Assembly (NCBI GenBank): GCA_964621445.1
Contig: CAZUNO010000001.1
Span: forward strand, 40,496-104,495
Source: CAZUNO01 sp964621445 [NCBI: Candidatus Hadarchaeota archaeon]
GTDB lineage: Archaea > CAYQAE01 > CAYVLA01
DNA: 64,000 nucleotides
Reading direction: 5' to 3'
In this document: positions 44,370 through 52,301 of the stretch, piece after piece
How the letters are laid out: the number at the start of each line of letters is the position of its first letter
Position numbering within the stretch: the stretch's first letter is position 1
Made by a program: the position numbers and the translations under genes
The notes under the pieces: model-generated
Told to the model about the DNA's origin: nothing
The model's database searches: none
Seen by the model: only the letters and a program-made list of their open reading frames with translations

Positions 44370-44600
44370 ATGGTCGAGGCCTTCGTCCTTATCACGGCTA
44401 AACCCGGAGCAGAATCGGGGTTAGTGAAGCGATTGGTGACTCTGGATAGGGTGCAAGATGCTTGGGCGGTTTATGGGGAGTATGACGTCATCGCACTGGT
44501 TAGCGTACAGGACCTGGAAAATCTAGACTCCTTTGTAACCGCGGAGATTAGAACCATGAAGGACGTTCAGTTCACGTCGACCATGATTTGCGTTCGTTAA
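44370..44600 (+). CDS. Stand-alone Lrp/AsnC ligand-binding (RAM) domain protein
   Basis: A 76-residue protein equal to the C-terminal sensor domain of Lrp/AsnC regulators, with no helix-turn-helix. Its beta-alpha-beta pattern is AFVLITAKPGAESGLVKRLV, then VQDAWAVYGEYDVIALVSV and MKDVQFTSTMI. Stand-alone RAM proteins are known in archaea; they bind amino acids or other small ligands and may form mixed oligomers with full-length Lrp proteins. It faces a small membrane protein gene two bases away in convergent orientation. Confidence 0.88.
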   Translation: MVEAFVLITAKPGAESGLVKRLVTLDRVQDAWAVYGEYDVIALVSVQDLENLDSFVTAEIRTMKDVQFTSTMICVR

Positions 44601-44601
44601 T

Positions 44602-44823
44602 TCATACCATTTCGCTTTTCTTGGCGTAATACTGAGCAGCTCCGATAAGGGCTAAACCCACAATCATGACAAGTATGCTGAAAATCCAACTTACCTCTTC
44701 GGGCTTGTACATGTTGAGGAGTTTTCCCTCAAAACTCACCAGCTTTAGAACCACGGTTAGTATGCCAAAGCCAGCGAGGAATATACCGAAAAGCCCGAGA
44801 AAATTGACGATGATTTCTATCAA
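44602..44823 (-). CDS. Small two-helix membrane protein
   Basis: A 73-residue protein with two hydrophobic helices (about 5-28 and 45-65) joined by a polar loop, EGKLLNMYKPEEVSW, and ending in a charged tail YYAKKSEMV. I do not recognise a family. Its start is preceded by a TATA-like AAAATATTTAAG on the minus strand at about 44855-44866. It is convergent with the RAM domain gene and upstream (in the same direction) lies the Nnr gene. It may be a small membrane accessory protein. Confidence 0.6.
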   Translation of the reverse strand: MIEIIVNFLGLFGIFLAGFGILTVVLKLVSFEGKLLNMYKPEEVSWIFSILVMIVGLALIGAAQYYAKKSEMV

Positions 44824-44879
44824 GCTAGGGCACCACCTAGCGGACTCAATGTATTGTACTTAAATATTTTGAGTAGAAA

Positions 44880-46367
44880 TCATGAATAGAGTTTAAAGGC
44901 CCGGGGCACGGCCTCAGAAACATCGGTTGGGATGATACGGCATCCCTTTTCCTCCGAGGCAAGTTCACCCGCTTTGCCCGTAATAAAGCATGCGGCAGCG
45001 GCTGATCTAAATGGTGAATTTCCCTTGGCCAGCAGAGCTCCGGCAACCCCAGTCAGACAGTCCCCTGTTCCGCCCACGGTCATGCAGGCGTTCCCGGTCT
45101 TGTTGATCTTAATCAGGTCCTTCCTGGCGATCAGGTCCTGATGACCCTTTACCACCCACGTGCAGTTGGTTCTTGAGGACCATTTCATAACAACTTTCTT
45201 CCTCTTTTTAAGCTCCTTCGGCAGAGGATCATCCGTAATGGTCTTAAACTCACCGCTGTGGGGAGTTATTATGGTGGAAGCCCTGAGATCTTCAACCGTG
45301 TTCCGAATTGCTTTCAGGCCATCGGCATCTATGACCAGTGGTGTGGAGCCTAGCTCACGGACTATTTGCCTGGCGGCCTGGGCTGTCTCCCCATCGATTC
45401 CAAGACCAGGGCCTATGCACACGGCATCAGCCCTGGCGGCCATATCCAGTATCATGTCGACTGATTCCATGTCAAGGTTACCTCCTGGATAGGACCTGCA
45501 TATCAGTGAAGGTGAGTAACTGGCCACGATATTCCTAATGGATTCCGGAACGGCCAGGTAAACGAGATCAATCCCGGCTCTAAGTGCCGAGATCGCGGAT
45601 ATGGCTGGAGCGCCATGATAGTATTGGCTCCCCCCTACGACCAGAAGGGTGCCGTTTTCTCCCTTGTGGGAATCATCAGCCCGGTTGTTCTGGACGAAAA
45701 ATAGGTCGCCGGGCCCGACAACGGTTTCCGCCTCCTCAGGGATGCCGATATCGGCGACGACCAATTCACCTATATTTCCCGGTTCCTTACCGTGGCCGTG
45801 TTTGGGTCGGTGAAAGGTAATGGTTAAACTGGATTTGAAGAATTCGCCCTCTGGAATTCCGTTTTCGGAATCCACTCCGGTAGGAAGGTCTACTGCAACC
45901 TTGAACGCAGATGTCCGGGATGCTATCTGGACCAGGGATGAAATTGGTTCACGTGGAGATCCCTTGGCACCCGTTCCCAGCAGGGCGTCCACTATCACAT
46001 CATGCCCTCCAATCCATTTCTGGAAGTCATCCCGTAATAATAGGGAGGAATCATGGAGGGAACGCAGTTCGATATTCATTTCCCGGGTGATCTTGGAGTT
46101 ACGTTTTGCCTCACCCCGTTTGGGCTCTCCAGCCTGAATTATTGATACCCGCAATCCGGCATTTCGCAGATGCCTCGCTGCAACGTACCCGTCCCCGCCG
46201 TTATTTCCGGGTCCACAGAGAACAAGAGCAGAGGAGGCATCCGTCCTTTTCAATATCTCTTGGGCGACCTGTGTGCCCGCATTTTCCATTAGGCATATGG
46301 GTTCAATTCCCAGACTCCGGGAGTTCCTGTCGATCGCGGACATCTCCAGGGCCGATATCGTCCTCAA
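44880..46367 (-). CDS. nnr: Bifunctional NAD(P)H-hydrate epimerase/dehydratase
   Basis: A 495-residue metabolite-repair enzyme. The N-terminal NnrE domain (about 1-215) has LCGPGNNGGDGYVAARHL and VDALLGTGAKG. The C-terminal ribokinase-like NnrD domain (about 225-495) has TLLVVGGSQYYHGAPAIS, VIDADGLKAI, ITPHSGEF and TGNACMTVGGTGDCLTGV. It repairs hydrated NAD(P)H using ATP or ADP. It stands alone. Fused forms of this type are common in bacteria and archaea. Confidence 0.94.
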   Translation of the reverse strand: MRTISALEMSAIDRNSRSLGIEPICLMENAGTQVAQEILKRTDASSALVLCGPGNNGGDGYVAARHLRNAGLRVSIIQAGEPKRGEAKRNSKITREMNIELRSLHDSSLLLRDDFQKWIGGHDVIVDALLGTGAKGSPREPISSLVQIASRTSAFKVAVDLPTGVDSENGIPEGEFFKSSLTITFHRPKHGHGKEPGNIGELVVADIGIPEEAETVVGPGDLFFVQNNRADDSHKGENGTLLVVGGSQYYHGAPAISAISALRAGIDLVYLAVPESIRNIVASYSPSLICRSYPGGNLDMESVDMILDMAARADAVCIGPGLGIDGETAQAARQIVRELGSTPLVIDADGLKAIRNTVEDLRASTIITPHSGEFKTITDDPLPKELKKRKKVVMKWSSRTNCTWVVKGHQDLIARKDLIKINKTGNACMTVGGTGDCLTGVAGALLAKGNSPFRSAAAACFITGKAGELASEEKGCRIIPTDVSEAVPRAFKLYS

Positions 46368-46483
46368 GATTATCCCATCACTGATTAAGAATTATCGGTT
46401 AAATGTGTCACCGACTGAAGGGCCGAAATGGGTAGCTACTTTTATGTTTGTTAGAACGATAATTCGACGTAAGAGGAAGGAGA

Positions 46484-47533
46484 ATGAAAGATACTGTCTA
46501 TGGTCCCATGGTGCTTGGTTATCTGGAAAGGCTTTACGGAGAGGGAAAAAGGCGGTATTCCTGCCGGGCCAAGAACAGCGATGAATTTTCCGACTGGCAG
46601 TTTGAGGCAAGGGAGGAATTGAGAAGGCTACTTGGCCTGACTAGGATAGAACGGGAAAACATCAAGCATGAGGTCAAGGTGGAACTGGAGGAGCCTGAGG
46701 AGCTGGATGGATATACCAAACAAAGGGGGTCAATAGTTACCGAGCCCTACGTAACCATACGCTTCTGGCTGCTTCGTCCCGATGGTAGAGGTCCCCATCC
46801 GTTGGGAATCTTCCCTCATGGGCATGCGGATTTTGGCATGAATTCATATGCAGGCGTGTTCAGGGACCGGGAGCACCGTGAACACGTCAACAGACAGGAT
46901 CGCGATGTTGCTGTCCAGGCGGTAAAACGGGGATATCTGGCAATAGCTCCCAATACCAGGGGTTTCCGCCCGGCCGCCGTCCCTGACATAAGTAAGCGGC
47001 ATGGGGGGAGGGACTGTCGTAGCCAGTTGATCCACTGTATTCTTGGGGGCCGGACCCCGGTTGGGGAGAGAGTCTGGGATGTCCAGAATTTAATTAACTG
47101 GGCAACCGGAATGGAAGATGTTGACCCGGAAAGGATACTGGTTATGGGCAACTCGGGAGGGGGTGTGGTTACAATATATACCGCGGCATGTGACCAAAGG
47201 GTGAAGGTAGCGGTTCCCAGCTGTTCTTTCTGCACGATAGTTGGGAGAAACGGAATGGTCCACCATTGCGACTGCAATTCGGTTCCCGGGATAATGACTT
47301 TTGGTGAGCTCTACGATGTAGCGGGTCTAATAGCTCCTCGTCATCTGTGCGTGGTTAATGGAAAAAAGGATTCATTATTTCCCGTATCCGAGGTTGATAG
47401 AGCGGTGAAAGAGCTACGCAGGATCTACGATGTGGCCGGGGTGCCGGATAGATTTCGGCATTCATATGGAGAGGGTGGCCATAGGTTCTATTCGGACCTA
47501 ATGTGGCCTTTTATTGAGGATGCCCGGTGTTGA
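46484..47533 (+). CDS. Alpha/beta hydrolase, acetyl-xylan-esterase-like
   Basis: A 349-residue alpha/beta hydrolase of the group annotated as acetyl xylan esterase or dienelactone-hydrolase-like. The oxyanion region is LGIFPHGHADFGMNSY. The nucleophile elbow is GNSGGGVVTIY (G-x-S-x-G), LCVVNGKKDSLFP supplies the acid and GEGGHRFY near the end gives the histidine. No signal peptide is seen. It could remove acetyl groups from sugars or act on another ester. It starts with ATG after GGAAGGAG, a clear ribosome binding site, and the THUMP gene follows after six bases. Confidence 0.75.
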   Translation: MKDTVYGPMVLGYLERLYGEGKRRYSCRAKNSDEFSDWQFEAREELRRLLGLTRIERENIKHEVKVELEEPEELDGYTKQRGSIVTEPYVTIRFWLLRPDGRGPHPLGIFPHGHADFGMNSYAGVFRDREHREHVNRQDRDVAVQAVKRGYLAIAPNTRGFRPAAVPDISKRHGGRDCRSQLIHCILGGRTPVGERVWDVQNLINWATGMEDVDPERILVMGNSGGGVVTIYTAACDQRVKVAVPSCSFCTIVGRNGMVHHCDCNSVPGIMTFGELYDVAGLIAPRHLCVVNGKKDSLFPVSEVDRAVKELRRIYDVAGVPDRFRHSYGEGGHRFYSDLMWPFIEDARC

Positions 47534-47539
47534 ATAATA

Positions 47540-48064
47540 ATGGAATTGAAGCACGGAAGCCAGTTCAATCTTCTTGTATCAACTGGGAGGAATCTGGAGG
47601 ATAGATGCATATTTACCATTAAAGTCCTTCTATCCGATTCCTTCCCGGATCTAGAGGCAGAGGCGACCCCCTTCAGCGGCTTAGTAGCTGTCTGGGTTAA
47701 AGGGGAAAATAGAGAGGCAATCAGGGATCTAGCCAGGAGGATGGAGATTGAGCCCTGGCATAATGATGTAATTAAGAGAATGGTTCCCGTGGATGAAGTG
47801 GTCGATAGCGATCCATCGCTAATTGTAGCTGCCTGTTCAAGATTGAGTAGTAGATTCCAGCCCCAACAAGAGGAAAAATTCAGGGTCAGGATAAGGAGGA
47901 GGGGTTCCAATATTGAGCGTATGGAACTCATCGATTCGATCGCGGACCTGTTCGATAACTCTGTTGACCTAGAACATCCTGATTTTGAGGTCAGAGTGGA
48001 AATCATTCGGGATGTAGCCGGGGTGTGTTTTATAAGGAAGGGCGAGATGTTCCCGAATCTTTAG
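47540..48064 (+). CDS. THUMP-domain RNA-binding protein
   Basis: A 174-residue protein of the archaeal COG1818 type, consisting essentially of a THUMP domain. It begins FNLLVSTGRNLEDRCIFTI, has the DSFPDLEAEATPFSGLVAVWV segment and ends with HPDFEVRVEIIRDVAGVCFIRKGE, matching the THUMP pattern that binds tRNA acceptor ends. It has no catalytic domain. In other organisms stand-alone THUMP proteins (Tan1-like) help acetylate tRNA cytidines. Its stop overlaps the convergent regulator's stop by four bases. Confidence 0.82.
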   Translation: MELKHGSQFNLLVSTGRNLEDRCIFTIKVLLSDSFPDLEAEATPFSGLVAVWVKGENREAIRDLARRMEIEPWHNDVIKRMVPVDEVVDSDPSLIVAACSRLSSRFQPQQEEKFRVRIRRRGSNIERMELIDSIADLFDNSVDLEHPDFEVRVEIIRDVAGVCFIRKGEMFPNL

Positions 48065-48996
48065 GTCTCTTTCTTCTCCTTGATAATGCCTGAGAGGTCT
48101 CTTTTCCCGTCCATTTCATCCAATTCTTCCTTACAAAGTATTGGAACTCCTTTCAGGCTTTTTTCGCACCTCTCGTCATTGCTGACCATGAAGCTTGCTA
48201 TGTCTACGGTATGGGAGAGCTTGGAGATTAGATTTACGTGTCTTCGAAGGCTGCTGTATTGGTCGAAAACGGCGGCCAAAAGCTGGCTATCGGATTCCCG
48301 GGCAACGGCGTCAAATGGGGTTCTTGGGGTGGTGTATACACCGAAACCCAGGCGGGTTAATTGGGAGAGGACTAGGTTCAGAAGATCATTGTCAACGGCT
48401 CTATCCGGCTCCAGGTCCATGTTTACTCTTTTTAACACCTGGACGGGCCGGACGAGGTCAACCCCCAGCTCGTCGACTAGCGCCATAGCAGTGTCCACGG
48501 TGGCGTTACCCCCATGTTCGTAGCTATACACTGATTCCCTGCTTACGCCGATTCTTTCCGCTACTTGACGGAGTGAGAGTCCTTTCCGTTTTCTTTCCCG
48601 ACGAAGAGCCTCGCCGTCAATCTGAACATAGTATCCTCCCTTGGTCCCAAAAATAAGAGGCATGGAGGAATTTTCAACCAGCATTCTCAAGGTATCAATG
48701 TTGAGAGCGGGCAGGTCGTATCTTTCGTGGACCACATCATCCTCGATCTTTTCTGTTCTCGTGCGATCCCCGATTATCAGGGGATAGGCAGATATGAGAT
48801 GACAGAGGCGTTTTAGCTGCTCGGCCTGGGCAGGATACATACTGTCCACATTTATGAGTATTTTCAACATCAATACAAGTTTCCTGCTGGCGGCTATGTC
48901 GAAGCAGTATGAGCCATATGGCACGACTCTGGATATATTGAAGTCCGCTTCCTTCAATGTTTCAATGACCTGGGAGACGAGTTCCTGCTTCCTCAC
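48061..48996 (-). CDS. Archaeal HTH regulator (COG1395-type, XRE-like HTH)
   Basis: A 311-residue protein of the conserved archaeal regulator family with a central helix-turn-helix. An N-terminal alpha/beta segment (1-125) precedes the XRE-type HTH LRRERKRKGLSLRQVAERIGVSRESVYSYEHG (about 131-162). The C-terminal 120 residues include DRAVDNDLLNLVLSQLTRLGFGVY. The start lies 77 bp from the divergent tiaS gene, so it may control that gene or itself. Ligand and targets are unknown. Confidence 0.85.
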   Translation of the reverse strand: MRKQELVSQVIETLKEADFNISRVVPYGSYCFDIAASRKLVLMLKILINVDSMYPAQAEQLKRLCHLISAYPLIIGDRTRTEKIEDDVVHERYDLPALNIDTLRMLVENSSMPLIFGTKGGYYVQIDGEALRRERKRKGLSLRQVAERIGVSRESVYSYEHGGNATVDTAMALVDELGVDLVRPVQVLKRVNMDLEPDRAVDNDLLNLVLSQLTRLGFGVYTTPRTPFDAVARESDSQLLAAVFDQYSSLRRHVNLISKLSHTVDIASFMVSNDERCEKSLKGVPILCKEELDEMDGKRDLSGIIKEKKET

Positions 48997-49015
48997 GGAC
49001 TAATGGACTCAGGAG

Positions 49016-49028
49016 AAATATTTAAAGT
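49016..49028. promoter_or_regulatory. Shared TATA-like element between the HTH gene and tiaS
   Basis: AAATATTTAAAGT at 49016-49028 is AT-rich and nearly symmetric in its core (AAATATTT). It lies about 20-30 bp from the HTH start on the minus strand and about 45-55 bp from tiaS on the plus strand. It could serve either or both directions. Confidence 0.45.
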
Positions 49029-49072
49029 TTTTTACGAGCAAGGAGAAATTCCAGACCTCGAAGTGCAAAAAT

Positions 49073-50455
49073 ATGTTTCCAGAGCTCTCTAATGGGCAAT
49101 ATACGGGCCAGGAATTCTATTTTCGATCCGGAAAGCCATTTTTGGCTGTTATGAGGCCTCCTGAGGATTCAGAGGTGTTTTCCATAGGCTTCGATGACAC
49201 CGATTCCGCCACTCTGGGAATGTGCACCACCTATCTATCCACCATGATGATTGAAAGGCTTATTGATGATGGGGTAATATTTGGTCTATGGGATCTTCCA
49301 AATCTGGTTCGGCTAAATCCGCAGGTCCCTAATAAGACACGCGGTAATGGCGCCTTGGTGCTACGCCTATTCACAGATCAAGGCCAAAGCAAATTGGTAT
49401 TCGATATTGCCAAGGACCTGGTTCGGAATAGTGCCGCTCTGGAAGATGACAAAACTAATCCCGGGATAGCCCTAATGATTGGAAGAGCCATACCAAGAAA
49501 TGTTCGCGCTCTGTACAACCTAGCTCTTCATAGACTGGTTTCCATGGAGGAGGTCAGGAATACTGCTGAATCGGAGGGAATTGAATGCTGGGGAATGAAG
49601 AAGGGTTTGGGTATCATCGGTGCCACTGCAGCTTTGGGGGTGGATTTCTCCTCCGATCAGACGTTTGAGATGATAGCATATCGGGACCCCACGATAAAGG
49701 ACAGGAAAAGGGATATCGATACCTCGCTGGTTCTAGAGGTTGATGAAAAGGTGGATGGCGCCTTCTTCAATTATGATTATGAAAATGAGAAGGTCTGCAT
49801 CACGCCCAATTCGCCCTGTCCAGTGAAGTTTGGAGCGAGGGGGGAGACGCCCGAAGCTGTTAGGGATGCATATGAGACCATCGACTCTGGGGCCCCTCGA
49901 GCGGTTTTGTTCCGAACCAATCAACATACGGATTTCCACATCGAAAGGGAAAAATCAATATCCAATATTCAGCCATTTTCATCGGTTAGGACGGTGGGAA
50001 AGGTCTCATCTTCCCCAAGTCCAATTAAGGGAGGCCATGTCATCCTCTCCATTAAGGATTCCACCGGGAAGATAGATTGTGCGGCCTACGAGCCCACCAA
50101 GGGGTTTAGAAATGAGGTGAGGAAACTGGTGGAGGGAGATGTCATAGAGGTATGGGGTTCAGTTAGACCCTCGGATTCCGATCATGGCCCGACCATAAAT
50201 ATGGAAAAAATGAGGGTATTATCACTGGTTGATTCCAGGAGGGAGAATCCCCATTGCCCACTATGTGGTTCCAGGTTGACCTCCATGGGCAGTAGCGGGG
50301 GTTTCAAGTGTAAGAGAAGTGGATGCAAATTCCGCGATCCAAACATGGTAAAAGTGAAGGTACCCCAGAGGCGAGAGCTCGAGAAAGGTAGGATGTATGA
50401 GGTTCCTCCAATAGCTTGGAGGCATCTTTATAAACCGTTGAGAAGGATTAAATGA
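49073..50455 (+). CDS. tiaS: tRNA(Ile2) 2-agmatinylcytidine synthetase
   Basis: A 460-residue TiaS, which attaches agmatine to C34 of tRNA-Ile(CAU) using ATP, so that it reads AUA codons. The FDDTDSATLGMCTTYL segment is the hallmark of the ATP site. A TCKD-like and ferredoxin-like core follows, then an OB-fold (about 300-390) and a C-terminal zinc ribbon with CPLCGSRL and CKRSGCKF. ATG 49073 gives 26 residues more than the usual start; ATG 49151 would give MRPPEDSEVFSIGFDDTDS. This enzyme is restricted to archaea. Confidence 0.93.
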   Translation: MFPELSNGQYTGQEFYFRSGKPFLAVMRPPEDSEVFSIGFDDTDSATLGMCTTYLSTMMIERLIDDGVIFGLWDLPNLVRLNPQVPNKTRGNGALVLRLFTDQGQSKLVFDIAKDLVRNSAALEDDKTNPGIALMIGRAIPRNVRALYNLALHRLVSMEEVRNTAESEGIECWGMKKGLGIIGATAALGVDFSSDQTFEMIAYRDPTIKDRKRDIDTSLVLEVDEKVDGAFFNYDYENEKVCITPNSPCPVKFGARGETPEAVRDAYETIDSGAPRAVLFRTNQHTDFHIEREKSISNIQPFSSVRTVGKVSSSPSPIKGGHVILSIKDSTGKIDCAAYEPTKGFRNEVRKLVEGDVIEVWGSVRPSDSDHGPTINMEKMRVLSLVDSRRENPHCPLCGSRLTSMGSSGGFKCKRSGCKFRDPNMVKVKVPQRRELEKGRMYEVPPIAWRHLYKPLRRIK

Positions 50456-50462
50456 GAACCGA

Positions 50463-51146
50463 TCAGGCAGGCGCTTCAGCTTCGGGGGTCTCAACCGGTT
50501 CCTCGGTCTCCAGTTCCTCAGGTGCCTCCTCTTCAGAGGGTTCCTCTGCCTCGACCTCGGCCTCTTCCTCCTCACTTGGCACTTCTAGTATCTTGCTCTT
50601 CATTATTTCTATCTTCTTTACCGGATAAATGAGCTTTACCTGTTTATGAATATCTGCGGATAGCTTTCCCAATATCATTTCATGTATAAATCCTGAGTAG
50701 CTGCTGCGGTCAGCGGCCTCCCTGATTACCTCTCTCATGGCATCCCTTATTGCCTTGTGCTGTGATGCGGCCACCCTCTGAACCGTGAAGGCCAGAGCTC
50801 TTATTCGGGCTTTGCATCCATCTGAGGTCTCCACATCCGTTATGATGTCTACCCGGGTTGTTCCACGCCTCACGTGCATCCTGATATAGTCCCTGGTAAG
50901 ATCATGACCGGTGAATCTGGTATAGGCTTTTTCTCCCTTAACATCATTAATCTGAAAATATAGCTTGACATGCTGCTGTGTAAAGTCCCCGGTAACGTCT
51001 CTAAGGGTGGTTTCAACCGTCCGGTCTATGAGATCTTCGGGTTTGAGGGCTATGGTTTCACCTATCTCGCAGTTCCCGAAAAGGGCTGGGGCATATACCG
51101 TGTACCATTTCTTATCTTTCCATAGGGTCCTTGTTTTCTTTGGCAA
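50463..51146 (-). CDS. rps3ae: Small ribosomal subunit protein eS1 (S3ae)
   Basis: A 227-residue S3ae protein. The core (about 1-185) contains KDKKWYTVYAPALFGNCEIGET, the RFTGHDLTRDYIRMHVRRGTTRVD segment and LIYPVKKIEIMKSKILEVP. The C-terminus is an extended acidic tail rich in Glu, Pro and Ala (about 190-227). It is convergent with tiaS and divergent from the XTP pyrophosphatase gene. In many archaea it lies in the same direction with S15, DHH and Pcc1 genes; here it is close but reversed. Confidence 0.95.
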   Translation of the reverse strand: MPKKTRTLWKDKKWYTVYAPALFGNCEIGETIALKPEDLIDRTVETTLRDVTGDFTQQHVKLYFQINDVKGEKAYTRFTGHDLTRDYIRMHVRRGTTRVDIITDVETSDGCKARIRALAFTVQRVAASQHKAIRDAMREVIREAADRSSYSGFIHEMILGKLSADIHKQVKLIYPVKKIEIMKSKILEVPSEEEEAEVEAEEPSEEEAPEELETEEPVETPEAEAPA

Positions 51147-51209
51147 AGCTGCACCTCTTAACGGTGAATACTAGATTAGTTTTACGTTTAAGATAAGGAA
51201 GCTGATGGG

Positions 51210-51226
51210 CTGATAAATATTATCAG
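51210..51226. promoter_or_regulatory. Perfect inverted repeat in the rps3ae/XTPase spacer
   Basis: CTGATAA-ATA-TTATCAG is a 7-bp perfect inverted repeat with a 3-base spacer, lying in the 131-bp spacer between the two divergent starts (51146 and 51278). It includes a TATA-like core (GATAAATATTATC) about 50-65 bp from either gene. It could be a promoter overlapped by a dimeric regulator site. Confidence 0.4.
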
Positions 51227-51277
51227 TAAACGCTTCGGATGCAGTAGTGATATAAACATCCGGAATAATCATCGTTC

Positions 51278-51832
51278 ATGCTCCAGCTGATTACCACTAA
51301 CAGGAATAAATTTGAGGAATTCAAGGAAAAAGCCCAAGGGTTTGGCCTGGAAATCGAAATGACCAGGATTGATTACATTGAAATTCAGCATGAGGACCTG
51401 GAGACCATCGCCTTGGATAGCGCAAGACGGATTCTGAAGCAGATAAGGGATCCCTTCTTTCTTGAGGATTCAGGCCTTTTCGTTGATGATTTAGGAGGGT
51501 TCCCGGGGCCATACTCCTCCTATGTGTTTTCCACCCTAGGAAATCAGGGGATTCTGGATCTTCTTGGAGATGACAAGAAAAGAGCGGCTGCTTTTCTTTC
51601 GATTATCTGTTATCATGATGGTAAGGATCTGCACACCTTTAGAGGCGAGGCCCGAGGACATATCTCGGATCGGAAAAGGGGGAAAGCTGGTTTTGGTTTC
51701 GACCCGATTTTTATGCCCCAGGGACAGGAACTCACCTTTGCCGAGTTGGGTTCAAGGAAGAACGAATTTTCTCATCGAGCGCTCAGTGCGGAAATATTTT
51801 TCAGAAGCGTCTCAAATTCCTTTAAACAGTGA
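51278..51832 (+). CDS. XTP/dITP pyrophosphatase (Ham1/RdgB family)
   Basis: A 184-residue nucleotide-sanitising enzyme. It starts with LITTNRNKFEEFKEKA (T-x-N-x-x-K), then has TIALDSARRIL, FFLEDSGLFVDDLGGFPGPYSSYV and the KAGFGFDPIFMPQGQELTFAEL region. It hydrolyses non-canonical purine triphosphates such as XTP and dITP. The rps15 gene follows after 12 bases, so it is probably in one operon with rps15, the DHH gene and pcc1. Confidence 0.94.
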   Translation: MLQLITTNRNKFEEFKEKAQGFGLEIEMTRIDYIEIQHEDLETIALDSARRILKQIRDPFFLEDSGLFVDDLGGFPGPYSSYVFSTLGNQGILDLLGDDKKRAAAFLSIICYHDGKDLHTFRGEARGHISDRKRGKAGFGFDPIFMPQGQELTFAELGSRKNEFSHRALSAEIFFRSVSNSFKQ

Positions 51833-51844
51833 AAAGGTGCTAGC

Positions 51845-52300
51845 TTGGCTAGAATTCATACAAGACGAAGAGGATCATCACGTTCCAAGCCACCCGTTCG
51901 GAATTCAGCCCCCAATTGGGTTCCCTATTCATCCGAAGAGATTAAGGAGATAATACTTCGATTATATGATGAAGGAATGACCAAGAGCGAGATTGGCTTG
52001 AAATTAAGGGATCAGTATGGCGTTCCCGATGTTCGTCTTCTTACCGGAAAAAAATTGACTCGGATATTGGAAGAAAACGGGATCGAGGAGGACTTCCCGG
52101 AGGACCTGCTTCAACTTATGAGAAAGGCAGTGAATCTAAGGGACCATATGGAGAAAAATCCAAGTGACACTGAATCGAAGATGGATCTCAACCTCGTGGA
52201 GTCCAAGATAAGAAGACTTCAGAAGTACTACCGGAAGAAGGGAGACCTGCCGAAGGATTGGAGGTATGACCCAGAGAAGGCGGCTCTTCTGGTCGGATAG
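51845..52300 (+). CDS. rps15: Small ribosomal subunit protein uS15
   Basis: A 151-residue archaeal S15. The basic N-terminus MARIHTRRRGSSRSKPP is typical of archaea/eukaryotes, followed by W-V-P-Y-S-S-E-E-I-K-E and the GMTKSEIGLKLRDQYGVPDV helix. The C-terminal S15 core contains LVESKIRRLQKYYRKKGDLPKDWRYDPEKAALLVG. TTG at 51845 fits this archaeal N-terminus. The DHH-family gene begins two bases after the stop. Confidence 0.95.
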   Translation: MARIHTRRRGSSRSKPPVRNSAPNWVPYSSEEIKEIILRLYDEGMTKSEIGLKLRDQYGVPDVRLLTGKKLTRILEENGIEEDFPEDLLQLMRKAVNLRDHMEKNPSDTESKMDLNLVESKIRRLQKYYRKKGDLPKDWRYDPEKAALLVG

Positions 52301-52301
52301 A

